Source: Gramella jeungdoensis
GTDB taxonomy: Bacteria > Bacteroidota > Bacteroidia > Flavobacteriales > Flavobacteriaceae
Assembly: GCF_023805255.1 (NCBI RefSeq)
Contig: NZ_JAMSCK010000007.1
Coordinates: 62,001 to 126,000, forward strand
Length of the DNA: 64,000 nucleotides
Reading direction: 5' to 3'
A program made the position numbers and the translations under genes. Numbering within the stretch: the stretch's first letter is position 1; every line of letters starts with the position of its first letter. Shown here one piece after another: positions 16,789 through 26,784 of this stretch. The notes under the pieces were generated by a model, which worked only from the letters and a program-made list of their open reading frames with translations, did not search any database and had not been told where the DNA came from.

Positions 16789-17138
16789 GAATCTTCGTCG
16801 GTTGCGTTCATTTCATCAAGGTCATCGGTCCTTACCACTGTATGTGCTCTTTTTACCAGAACAATGGCGAAAGACTGCAGACCAAAACTTATTACAATTG
16901 CCGTTAAAATAAGCGCCTGCGGAACAGGATCAGCAAAGGCCTCAGAGAATACCTTCCCGTCTGCCGGAATAATAGGTGGAGCTCCTTTAGTAATCCTCCC
17001 AAGAAAAAATATGAGAAGATTCGCTCCGTTACCAAGTAATATGATCCCGATAATGAGCTTTACCAAACTACGACGCAGCATCATATATATGCCTGAAGCA
17101 TACAAAACACCAATCATTATTGCTAAAAGTATCTCCAT
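16785..17138 (-). CDS. mrpC: Mrp Na+/H+ antiporter subunit C
   Basis: A 117-residue NuoK-like protein with three helices: [38 protein letters not shown], and [19 protein letters not shown]. The last is the diagnostic MrpC/MnhC segment. The charged tail [13 protein letters not shown] is short. It is one base away from subunit B and overlaps D. Confidence 0.94.
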   Translation of the reverse strand: MEILLAIMIGVLYASGIYMMLRRSLVKLIIGIILLGNGANLLIFFLGRITKGAPPIIPADGKVFSEAFADPVPQALILTAIVISFGLQSFAIVLVKRAHTVVRTDDLDEMNATDEDS

Positions 17139-17139
17139 A

Positions 17140-17556
17140 TCAGGCCGATTCTGAGATTGTAAAAATTATTGTCAATGTGACTCCCACTACCACCAGATAT
17201 ACCCCAATATCGAAAAAGAGGGCAGAACCAATACTTCCGAGTATGGCAACCGGTTCATGCGACCATAGCCCCGTTAGAAAAGGTAGATCAAATAATGCAA
17301 CCGGAGCCAGTCCACTTGAAAATGAGATGGCAAGCCCTAGTGGAATTAGATATCCCGGGTGCATAATTAATAGTTCTTTTGTCCTTTTTAACCCATTAGC
17401 GAAAGAATGGAGTATAAAGGCGATAGAGGCTATCAAACCACCCACAAAACCTCCTCCCGGAAGATAATGCCCGCGAAGCAGAATAAATATGGAAAACAGC
17501 AACAATACCGGCAAAAGGTAGTTCGAAGCTGTCTTTAATATTATAGTTGTCCGCAT
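17140..17556 (-). CDS. mrpB: Mrp Na+/H+ antiporter subunit B
   Basis: A 138-residue membrane protein with four helices and the MrpB signature [21 protein letters not shown]. The end [11 protein letters not shown]-like region is read as [16 protein letters not shown]. It lies 15 bases after subunit A. In this complex it is the counterpart of the C-terminal part of some long MrpA proteins. Confidence 0.93.
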   Translation of the reverse strand: MRTTIILKTASNYLLPVLLLFSIFILLRGHYLPGGGFVGGLIASIAFILHSFANGLKRTKELLIMHPGYLIPLGLAISFSSGLAPVALFDLPFLTGLWSHEPVAILGSIGSALFFDIGVYLVVVGVTLTIIFTISESA

Positions 17557-17571
17557 AATTTCTTTTTATTT

Positions 17572-19893
17572 CTATCTATCCTGATATCTTTTTCTATCGG
17601 CCATTTTCAATCTTAACTTCATAAGCCCGAAAACACCAACGGCCGCAATAGAAAGAACCGAAATCTCGATAAGTGTATCAGCTCCCCTGAAATCCACAAG
17701 GATCACGTTTACCACATTCTTACCATGTGCTTCAAGGTAGGCATTCTGCGCATAAAAGTTTCCTATATCCTTATTCACCGGCTCGGCTATCACCTGTAAG
17801 GCCAGTGTGGCTATAAGCAGGCCAAAGATTGCCGATAATATACCATCCCTTAATCTGGTCTTATAATCAGATAGCCTTAAATATTTTGGCAATTTATATA
17901 GCACAAGTACAAAAAGGATCACCGTCAAGGTATCTATAGAGAACTGGGTCATCGCCAAATCTGGAGCACTATAGAATACAAATATCAAACAGATAGCCAG
18001 ACCAACCACACCCATGGCCACTACCGCTGCCAGTCTGGACTGAGTAAATACCGTGTAAAATATCCCTGCAATCAAGACAAGAGTAGCTGTGATCTCATAA
18101 ATGGTGATCTTGGACAAGGAATGGTAATCTATTACAAAACTTGTGTTTCCTACCATGATATAGCCCACCAATACCACCAGGAAAAGGATGATAATCGATA
18201 TATAATTCCGCAAGTAACCGTTTTGAAAAAAGTCTGTCCAGAAATTAGAAATCCCGATAAAGATCCTGTTGAATTTTATCAAGATGGATTCCGGGGATAT
18301 AGATTCAAATTTTTCAGCAACCGCTACAAGTTTATTTGAAGGTTTTACGAAAAAATACAGTGCCGTACCCACTCCAATAGTGATGAGACTTAAAATAAAC
18401 ACCATATTGAAACCATGCCACAGCGCGAGATGCACTTCACTGGCATCGGCACCCATAGCTTCTACTACTGGTTTTATTATTGGAGAGTCTATAATAAATG
18501 GCGCTATCCCAAATACGAGCCCAAGAATGGCCAATAATAAAGGTGGTCCCCATAAAACAAATCCCGGCATTTTCACGTTGGAATGCTCTTCAGGTAATTT
18601 ACCTGTAAAAGGCTTGATACCCGCCACAAAACCGGCATATAGAAGAAAAATCTTGGTCAGCACAATGGCGATCATCAGTAAGACAACCAAGGTTTCCGAA
18701 TGGAATGATGCTTCATAGGTAAGTTCCTTTCCAACAAAACCAATGGTGGGAGGAATACCTGCACTGGAAATGGCCGCCAAAATACCGGCAACACCTACAG
18801 GCAACATAATTTTATTAAGCCCGGCCAGCTTAGTGACATCCCTGGTGTGTGCCTGGTGATCTATAATTCCCGTAACAAGGAACAAAGTAGCTTTATAGAG
18901 CGCATGCACTATTATAAAGACCGCTGCAGCAAGAAATGCCTCCTGGGTACCAAGACCGGTTAAGAAAACGAGTATCCCAAGGGCAGAAATAGTAGAATAG
19001 GCCAGGATACCCTTAAGATCGGTTCTGAATATGGTATGAATGGCCGAATACAACATTGTTATTCCACCAACTATGATCAGTGTAGTATTCCAGAAATTCT
19101 CCCCTCCCAAAACTGGGGTGAATCTCATCAGCAAATAAACACCGGCCTTTACCATAGTTGCAGAATGCAGATATGTAGAAACCGGGGTAGGAGCTTTCAT
19201 CGCTCCAGGTAACCAGAAATGAAACGGAAATTGTGCCGATTTAGTAAAAGCAGCCCCAAAAATAAGCAGGACGGCTATTATGTAAAATTCATTTGACCTG
19301 ATAGCTTCGCTCATCGTGAGCATTTCAGAGATGCTATAGGTCCCAGTAATATTATTAAGCAGAAGTGCTCCCGCCAGTAGTAACAAACCTCCAATCCCAG
19401 TAATTCCCAGGGCAGTTAATGCCGACTTCCGCGAAGCCTCACTAGTATTGTTAAACCCGATGAGAAAGAATGAAGTTATACTCGTTAACTCCCAGAACAC
19501 GAATAATGTTATCATGTTATCTGAAAGTACAAGCCCGAGCATTGCACCCATGAAAGACGCCAGATACCCATAAAACCTGTCCAGATATTCATGCCCTTTT
19601 AAATAGGAAGAGGTATAGAAAAACACCAGAAATCCTATTCCAGTAATCAGAAGGGAAAATAATAAAGAAAGGCCATCCAGCTTAAATCCCAGGTCTACTC
19701 CAAACGAAGGAATCCACTCATATGATCGCATTATGATCTCACCGTTTGAAACCGGAATAATGAACTGAAAAAAGTAAATAAAAAGGCCTAACGGAACTAA
19801 AGAAGCCAGAATTGACAGCTTACCTTTAAATAATCTTCCCACGAAAACGAGAAGAATAGAAAACAAAAAACCTGTAAGAATTGCGGTAAGCAT
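17572..19893 (-). CDS. mrpA: Mrp Na+/H+ antiporter subunit A
   Basis: The largest subunit, 773 residues with about twenty helices. The NuoL-like part has MLGLVLSDNMITLFVFWELTS, KSAQFPFHFWLPGAMKAPTPVS with the conserved Lys, and the HALYKATLFLVTGIIDHQ segment with another. From about residue 600 the C-terminal MbhD/MbhE-like part follows (DLAMTQFSIDTLTVILFVLVLYKLP and LVDFRGADTLIEISVLSIAAVGV). Order A-B-C-D-E-F-G on one strand is the standard seven-gene Mrp layout, giving salt and alkali tolerance expected of a marine bacterium. Confidence 0.95.
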   Translation of the reverse strand: MLTAILTGFLFSILLVFVGRLFKGKLSILASLVPLGLFIYFFQFIIPVSNGEIIMRSYEWIPSFGVDLGFKLDGLSLLFSLLITGIGFLVFFYTSSYLKGHEYLDRFYGYLASFMGAMLGLVLSDNMITLFVFWELTSITSFFLIGFNNTSEASRKSALTALGITGIGGLLLLAGALLLNNITGTYSISEMLTMSEAIRSNEFYIIAVLLIFGAAFTKSAQFPFHFWLPGAMKAPTPVSTYLHSATMVKAGVYLLMRFTPVLGGENFWNTTLIIVGGITMLYSAIHTIFRTDLKGILAYSTISALGILVFLTGLGTQEAFLAAAVFIIVHALYKATLFLVTGIIDHQAHTRDVTKLAGLNKIMLPVGVAGILAAISSAGIPPTIGFVGKELTYEASFHSETLVVLLMIAIVLTKIFLLYAGFVAGIKPFTGKLPEEHSNVKMPGFVLWGPPLLLAILGLVFGIAPFIIDSPIIKPVVEAMGADASEVHLALWHGFNMVFILSLITIGVGTALYFFVKPSNKLVAVAEKFESISPESILIKFNRIFIGISNFWTDFFQNGYLRNYISIIILFLVVLVGYIMVGNTSFVIDYHSLSKITIYEITATLVLIAGIFYTVFTQSRLAAVVAMGVVGLAICLIFVFYSAPDLAMTQFSIDTLTVILFVLVLYKLPKYLRLSDYKTRLRDGILSAIFGLLIATLALQVIAEPVNKDIGNFYAQNAYLEAHGKNVVNVILVDFRGADTLIEISVLSIAAVGVFGLMKLRLKMADRKRYQDR

Positions 19894-19915
19894 ACTTATT
19901 AAAATCTGTTTCCCG

Positions 19916-19923
19916 CAAATATA
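19916..19923 (-). promoter_or_regulatory. -7 promoter box of the mrp operon
   Basis: The minus strand reads TATATTTG, 22 bases before the mrpA ATG, a full match to TAnnTTTG. The -33 element is not obvious. The rest of the gap, 19924-20072, shows nothing I can name. Confidence 0.5.
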
Positions 19924-20072
19924 ATAGTTATTATTGAAGATTTCGGATTAGAAAAACACTTCGTCATTCATAGCTCTTATTTCTCTAACTCAAAAATTTC
20001 AGGAATATAAGCAGACATTTTTTGCATAAACATATAACTGAAGAAATTCCTTCCATTTAAAAAATACATAAA

Positions 20073-20120
20073 TTATCGTTTTTCAATAATTTGATTATAT
20101 TTGTTATTGATAAACGATAA
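20073..20120. promoter_or_regulatory. 17-bp inverted repeat flanking the -7 box: operator of the DUF2975/HTH pair
   Basis: Left arm TTATCGTTTTTCAATAA (20073-20089) and right arm TTATTGATAAACGATAA (20104-20120) are reverse complements except for one base. The 14-base spacer TTTGATTATATTTG holds the -7 box TATATTTG at 20096-20103. A protein bound to both arms would bury the promoter. The natural candidate is the small HTH protein encoded as the second gene of the unit. Confidence 0.8.
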
Positions 20121-20132
20121 TAAAAGCCACAA

Positions 20133-20702
20133 ATGAATAAAAATTCGCTTTTGAAAATTGCCAATCTGTGTTGTAATTTTTTTAAAATGATAATTGCCAT
20201 TTCAATAATTGCAATCACATTATTCTTTTTTCATTTTCAATTAGACAGAAGCTCTTATAAAGAATGGAATATAGAAAAACCCGGCAATGATTCTACCGTT
20301 CGTTTTGAAAGAGAATCCACTGTAGGAAAAAAACCGGTAGATTTCGATAAATTGAAAATTACAAATTGGAAAATTGGATCACTCTATTATTCTTATTTTA
20401 AGTTTACGGCCATCCTGATTCTAATCTATCTTTCACTAAATCAATTCGGAAAAGTGCTTAAATCGGTAAAAGAACTAGAAACCTTTCATCAAACCAATGT
20501 ACATGCCTTTCGAAGAATTGGCTATTACTGTTTATTCATTGCAGGATTATCACTTTTTAGTTACTGGGAATTTGGGGACTATACAAAAAGTTCTGTTTCT
20601 GTTTCAATGAATGTATTATTTACGGCATTACTCGCTTTTATACTCGCCGAAGTTTTCAAGGAAGGAAACAATCTTATGGAAGAAAATCAACTTACTATAT
20701 AG
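20133..20702 (+). CDS. DUF2975-type membrane protein
   Basis: A 189-residue protein with four predicted membrane helices: near 17-38 (FKMIIAISIIAITLFFFHF), 85-105 (SYFKFTAILILIYLSL), 128-148 (GYYCLFIAGLSLF), and 160-180 (MNVLFTALLAFILAEVF). The last ends in FILAEVFKEGNNLMEENQLTI, which is typical of DUF2975 proteins. A soluble loop lies between helices 1 and 2. Such genes are regularly followed by a small HTH gene, as here 7 bases later. The function of the family is unknown. The promoter carries a striking inverted repeat. Confidence 0.8.
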   Translation: MNKNSLLKIANLCCNFFKMIIAISIIAITLFFFHFQLDRSSYKEWNIEKPGNDSTVRFERESTVGKKPVDFDKLKITNWKIGSLYYSYFKFTAILILIYLSLNQFGKVLKSVKELETFHQTNVHAFRRIGYYCLFIAGLSLFSYWEFGDYTKSSVSVSMNVLFTALLAFILAEVFKEGNNLMEENQLTI

Positions 20703-20709
20703 TAATAGT

Positions 20710-20913
20710 ATGGCGATAATCATAAATCTTGACAGAATTCTTGAAGAAAGAAATATGAAAAGCAACGAACTTGCTGAAATTATTGGCATTACGACTGCTA
20801 ACCTTTCCATTCTAAAAACCGGAAAAGCCAAGGCTATTCGATTTTCCACGCTGGAAGCAATATGTAAAGCCCTTGATTGCCAGCCCGGAGATATACTGGA
20901 ATATAAAGCCTGA
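20710..20913 (+). CDS. Small HTH (Xre/YozG-like) transcriptional regulator
   Basis: A 67-residue protein made almost only of a helix-turn-helix domain: RILEERNMKSNELAEIIGI, TTANLSILKTGKAKAIRFSTLEAICKALDCQPGDIL, EYKA. The recognition helix is TANLSILKTGKA. The frame is open upstream to 20611, but ATG at 20710 gives the family length, starts MAIIINLDRIL and follows the DUF2975 stop by 7 bases. It likely dimerizes on the inverted repeat at 20073-20120 and represses its own operon; that is inference. Pairs of this kind are common in Firmicutes and Bacteroidota. Confidence 0.88.
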   Translation: MAIIINLDRILEERNMKSNELAEIIGITTANLSILKTGKAKAIRFSTLEAICKALDCQPGDILEYKA

Positions 20914-20974
20914 GCAAGATCTCACATCCAATCAGATAAAATTTTAACTTTAGAAAAAATCTCAAATCAATAAT

Positions 20975-22747
20975 ATGCGAACTATTTTTCTGGCTTTACT
21001 TCTTCTTAGCTTGATGGGAAATGCCCAAACCAACACCTACAAAATATCATTTGAAAATGCTGCTCATCACGAAGCTAAGGTCAGTATTAGCTTCCCCGAT
21101 ATAAAACCAAATTCCATAATCGTTAGGATGAGTCGTACATCTCCCGGCCGTTATGCCTTACACGAATTCGCGAAGAACGTCTATGGTTTTAAAGCTACCA
21201 ACAGCAAGGGAGAGCCAATTAAAGTTGAAAGGCCAGATCCTTATTCATGGAAGCTTAGCGATCATGACGGGACGGTAAATATTGAATATATTCTTTTTGC
21301 CAATCGCGGTGACGGCACCTATTCCCAAATTGATGAAACCCATGCGCACCTCAATATCCCCGCAACCTTTATGTATGCCGAAAATTTTGAGCATCGGCCG
21401 ATCTCTGTGAATTTTGATGTAAGGGAAGATCTAAACTGGAAAGTAGCCACCCAACTAAAGGAAGAATCGGGTACTACATATTCGGCACCCGATCTCTATT
21501 ATTTTATGGATAGCCCTACCGAGATTAGCGATTTTGATATGAAAGAATTTGACCTGGATGATCAAAAGATCAGGTTTGTTCTTCACCACACCGGCACAGA
21601 AGAAGAATTCGCTGAGTATTTCGATAAGGTACAACGCATCGTTAAACAGGAAAAAAAAGTGTACGGTGAGCTCCCGGAGTTTGATTACGGGAAATACACC
21701 TTTCTTGCCTGTTATATACCCAACGCATCTGGTGACGGGATGGAGCATAGAAACAGCACGATCTTAACCAGCTCGCGATCTCTAAGTGAAGGTGGAATGG
21801 AAGGAAATATCGGAACGGTGGCCCATGAGTTCTTCCATGCCTGGAATGTAGAAAGGATACGCCCTGATGAACTGGAACCTTTTAATTTTGCAGAAGCCAA
21901 CATGACCGGTTCTCTATGGTTTGCTGAAGGCTTCACCAGCTATTATACCGGGCTTATTCTTTGCAGGGCCAATGTAAGAAGCGAAGAGGAGTATATTAAT
22001 GGGCTTTCCGGAACCTTTAATTATGTGTGGAACTCGCCGGCCCTTGAGTATTTCAACCCGATCGAAATGAGCTACCAGGCGCCTTTTGTAGATGCCGCCA
22101 CTTCGGTTGACCCGGTTAACCGCGAAAACACTTTTATTTCATATTATTCCTACGGAAGTGTTCTGGGACTTGCACTTGATCTTTCGCTTAGACAGAAGGA
22201 CCTGAATCTGGATTATTTCATGAAACTTATGTGGAAGAAATATGGGAAGACCGAAGTCGCCTATAAAGTAGAAAATATCGAGAAAACACTAAAAGAATAT
22301 GCAGGAGACCAATTCGCTTCTGAATTCTTTGACAAGCATATCTACAGTAGCGAAAGACCCGATTATAAAAAATTATTTGAGGCTGTGGGAATAAAGCTGG
22401 AGCAAGCCACCAAAAAAGATTATTTCGGAGCATATCTTAGAGCTTCGGAAGATGGTCTTGTGATAGCAGGAAATCCGGTTAAATCAGGTCCAGCCTATAA
22501 AGCAGGGCTGGATTCCGGAGATATAATTATAAATGTTGACGGAAATGAGGTGTCCACAGCGGAAGATTTTAATTCTGTTCTTTCAAGCAATGAAGATGGA
22601 AATATCAAGGTAGTATTCAGAAGATTTGGAAGTGAGAAAGAAACCGAAGTTAGCCTGGAAACCGATCCTGCTTATTCAATAAGTCTGGATGAGAATGCTT
22701 CAAAAAAAGCTCTCAAAAACAGGAAAAACTGGCTGGAAGCAAAATAA
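20975..22747 (+). CDS. M61-family (glycyl aminopeptidase-like) metallopeptidase with PDZ domain
   Basis: A 590-residue exported peptidase. The signal peptide is MRTIFLALLLLSLMGNAQ. An N-terminal beta domain precedes the gluzincin core with HEFFHAWN (zinc ligands His284 and His288, catalytic Glu285) and the third ligand Glu near 318 in WFAEGFTSYY. The C-terminal PDZ domain (about 490-575) has VKSGPAYKAGLDSGDIIINVDGNEV. M61 enzymes cleave N-terminal Gly or Ala from peptides; this one probably works in the periplasm. It stands alone, 61 bases after the HTH gene, and ends against a dispersed palindrome and a terminator. Confidence 0.93.
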   Translation: MRTIFLALLLLSLMGNAQTNTYKISFENAAHHEAKVSISFPDIKPNSIIVRMSRTSPGRYALHEFAKNVYGFKATNSKGEPIKVERPDPYSWKLSDHDGTVNIEYILFANRGDGTYSQIDETHAHLNIPATFMYAENFEHRPISVNFDVREDLNWKVATQLKEESGTTYSAPDLYYFMDSPTEISDFDMKEFDLDDQKIRFVLHHTGTEEEFAEYFDKVQRIVKQEKKVYGELPEFDYGKYTFLACYIPNASGDGMEHRNSTILTSSRSLSEGGMEGNIGTVAHEFFHAWNVERIRPDELEPFNFAEANMTGSLWFAEGFTSYYTGLILCRANVRSEEEYINGLSGTFNYVWNSPALEYFNPIEMSYQAPFVDAATSVDPVNRENTFISYYSYGSVLGLALDLSLRQKDLNLDYFMKLMWKKYGKTEVAYKVENIEKTLKEYAGDQFASEFFDKHIYSSERPDYKKLFEAVGIKLEQATKKDYFGAYLRASEDGLVIAGNPVKSGPAYKAGLDSGDIIINVDGNEVSTAEDFNSVLSSNEDGNIKVVFRRFGSEKETEVSLETDPAYSISLDENASKKALKNRKNWLEAK

Positions 22748-22750
22748 CCT

Positions 22751-22785
22751 AAAGACCTCACAGGTTATGGAAACCTGTGGGGTTT
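22751..22785. repeat. Dispersed palindrome, copy 1 (ACCTCACAGGTT type)
   Basis: ACCTCACAGGTT pairs with AACCTGTGGGGT around ATGG, starting 3 bases after the M61 stop. The same core, in perfect form, occurs at 50620-50652. The two copies share placement just after a stop codon. Confidence 0.7.
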
Positions 22786-22795
22786 GATAAAAAAC

Positions 22796-22823
22796 AAAAG
22801 GCCTTTCAATTGAAAGGCCTTTT
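22796..22823. terminator. Bidirectional intrinsic terminator between M61 gene and atpC
   Basis: A perfect 28-base palindrome with half-site AAAAGGCCTTTCAA. It has A-runs on one side and T-runs on the other, so it can end both the rightward peptidase message and the leftward atpD-atpC message. Confidence 0.85.
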
Positions 22824-22845
22824 AATTTTATAATTATTCCTGAAG

Positions 22846-23136
22846 TTAATCAGCTAAGATAATAGCTTTATTATCCTTCATTTCAAGAACTCCTCCTTTT
22901 ATAGTGTAGTAAAGAACGTTAGGTTCAGAACCAGATTTAAACGGACTTTCCTTGAATTTCACCTCATTCTGACTTCCGGATGCAAGATCGATCTTAACAT
23001 CACCTTCTGTTAAGGTAGAAACGATGGGAGCGTGATTGTTCAGCATCTGGAATTCACCATCGTGACCAGGTACTTTTACCGCGTCCACTTCCGCTCTAAA
23101 TACTACTGCTTCAGGAGTTACTATCTCTAAATACAT
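22846..23136 (-). CDS. atpC: ATP synthase F1 epsilon subunit
   Basis: A 96-residue protein with only the N-terminal beta-sandwich (MYLEIVTPEAVVFRAEVDAVKVPGHDGEFQMLNNHAP); the usual C-terminal helical hairpin is lacking, as is common in Bacteroidota. It sits at the base of the rotor stalk. It follows atpD by 10 bases. The other ATP synthase genes are not in the window, matching the split atp operons of this phylum. Confidence 0.95.
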   Translation of the reverse strand: MYLEIVTPEAVVFRAEVDAVKVPGHDGEFQMLNNHAPIVSTLTEGDVKIDLASGSQNEVKFKESPFKSGSEPNVLYYTIKGGVLEMKDNKAIILAD

Positions 23137-23146
23137 CTAAATTATT

Positions 23147-24658
<1,512 letters not shown>

Positions 24659-24748
24659 TTATCTAATTCTTTAATTTTTAATAAAACTCAAAAACCTATT
24701 TCCCTGATTTAAAATTTCCTAAAAAAGAAACAGGTCATTTTCAGGCTG

Positions 24749-24756
24749 CAAAGATA
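24749..24756 (-). promoter_or_regulatory. -7 promoter box of atpD-atpC
   Basis: The minus strand reads TATCTTTG followed by C, 90 bases before the atpD ATG. The -33 TTG at proper distance is not found; a T-rich stretch ending TTTG lies 11 bases upstream of the box. Confidence 0.5.
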
Positions 24757-24860
24757 AATTTTTCTGGCAAAAAACATATTGAAATTTTGAGAAGTTTTGA
24801 TTGTTTCGCAATTCAGCTAAAAACCTGATTTAAAAGCATCAAAATTTAGAAAGGGGAACA

Positions 24861-24903
24861 ATAAAAAATAAAAAAGCCTTCCTGCAAATTTCAGGAAGGC
24901 TTT
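24861..24903 (-). terminator. Intrinsic terminator of glmS operon
   Basis: AAAGCCTTCCTG (24873-24884) pairs with CAGGAAGGCTTT (24892-24903) around a 7-base loop. On the minus strand a long T-rich tract follows. It starts 21 bases after the glmS stop. Confidence 0.9.
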
Positions 24904-24924
24904 CCAAATTGGTTTATATAATTT

Positions 24925-26772
24925 CTATTCTACAGTTACTGATTTGGCCAGGTTTCTTGGCTGATCTACATTCTTACCAAGCATAACAGCTATATGGTAA
25001 GAAAGCAACTGAAGCGGAATTGTAGTCAATAGCGGAGTAAGAGATTCTATAGTTTCAGGAACCTCGATAACATAATCTGCAAGTTCCCTAACCTCTTCGT
25101 CTCCTTTAGTAACAACCGCGATGATCTTTCCTTTTCTAGACTTGATCTCCTGGATGTTACTCACTACTTTTTCGTAATGTCCTTTTTTTGTTGCGATAAC
25201 CACAACCGGCATCTGCTCATCAATCAAGGCGATAGGACCATGCTTCATCTCTGCTGCCGGATAACCTTCAGCATGAATATATGAGATCTCTTTTAACTTT
25301 AGTGCTCCTTCCAGAGCGACAGGGAAATTATAACCCCTTCCTAAATAAAGACAGTTTGGAGCGTCTTTATATTTGAATGCAACCTCCTGGATAAGCTTAT
25401 CAGACTTCAGCGCTTCTTTCACCTTTTCCGGAATTCTTTCCATTTCCTGTAGATGGAACTGGAAATCACTTTGAGAAATGGTTCCCTTGAATTTACCAAG
25501 TTTCAAAGCCATAAGTGTTAAAACAGTGATCTGAGTAGTAAAGGCTTTTGTCGAAGCCACTCCAATCTCTGGCCCAGCGTGGGTATATGCTCCTGCATGA
25601 GTTTCCCTTGAAATGGAAGAACCTACTACGTTACAAACACCAAAGGCAAACGCCCCTTTCTCCTTGGCCAGTTTTATGGCAGCCATAGTATCGGCAGTCT
25701 CACCACTTTGAGAAATGGCGATCACCACATCATTCTCGGTGATAACAGGATTTCTGTATCTGAATTCTGAGGCATATTCAACCTCCACAGGAATTCTGGC
25801 AATATCTTCAAATATATACTCAGCTACGAGTCCGGCATGCCATGAGGTACCGCAAGCGACAATAATGATACGTTTCGCATTGGCTATTCGTTCCATATTA
25901 TCATCTACTCCGGCCATCCTGATGATACCTTTATCTGCAAGCATCCTCCCGCGATAGGTGTCGCTAATCGCATTTGGCTGCTCATGTATCTCTTTAAGCA
26001 TAAAATGCTCGTAACCTCCTTTTTCGATCTGTTCAAGATTCAGCTGAAGCTCTTGCATATATGGATCTACCAGTGAATCATCCTTGATTTTTCTAACTCT
26101 TACGTTCTTATGTCTCCTAACCACAGCCATTTCTCCATCTTCAAGATAAATAGCATTGTTAGTAAACTCTATAAATGGAGATGCATCTGAAGCCACGAAG
26201 AATTCATCTTCACCAACACCAATAGCCAGTGGACTTCCTAAACGAGCCACTACAATTTCATCCGGTTTCGTTTTATTGAAAACAGCGATGGCATAAGCAC
26301 CTACAGTTTGGTTAAGTGCAATCTGAACAGCTTTTCCCAGCTTCACACCTTCTTTCTTGATCACATCTTCAATAAGATTCACAAGAACTTCTGTATCTGT
26401 ATCACTTTTGAAAGTATAGCCTCTTTTTTTCAACTCTTTTTTAAGAGCATCATAATTCTCAATAATACCATTATGTATTATCACAAGGTCTCCCGAATTT
26501 GAGTAATGAGGGTGAGAATTTACATCATTAGGCTCCCCGTGAGTCGCCCATCTTGTATGGCCAATCCCAACAGTACCATCGGTAGAAATTTCACTTTCCA
26601 GGCGGGCCTTTAGATCGGCCACCTTTCCCTTGGTTTTACTCATTTTAAGATCTGTACCATCAAACAAAGCTATTCCGGCACTATCATAACCTCTGTACTC
26701 CAGTCTCTGCAGACCTTTCAGGACAATGGGATACGCTTCCCTGTGTCCTATATATCCAACAATTCCACACAT
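24925..26772 (-). CDS. glmS: Glutamine-fructose-6-phosphate aminotransferase (isomerizing)
   Basis: Makes glucosamine-6-phosphate for peptidoglycan and LPS. The 615 residues start [11 protein letters not shown] with the N-terminal nucleophile Cys. The glutaminase domain (1-240) has GHTRWATHG and [12 protein letters not shown]. Two SIS domains follow ([19 protein letters not shown], and [36 protein letters not shown]-type region), and the end is [11 protein letters not shown], the classical C-terminus. It lies 12 bases behind the DUF4270 gene, so it has no promoter of its own. No glmS ribozyme is seen, as expected outside Firmicutes. Confidence 0.98.
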   Translation of the reverse strand: [615 protein letters not shown]

Positions 26773-26784
26773 ATTTCCTTCTTA

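Noticed and set aside
20611-20709. N-terminal extension of the HTH gene
   Set aside because: The upstream part is the DUF2975 coding region in another frame, and ATG 20710 gives the standard domain size.
24659-24924. Ribozyme or riboswitch near glmS
   Set aside because: The gap on this side is downstream of glmS, holding only its terminator and the atpD promoter; upstream of glmS there are just 12 bases.
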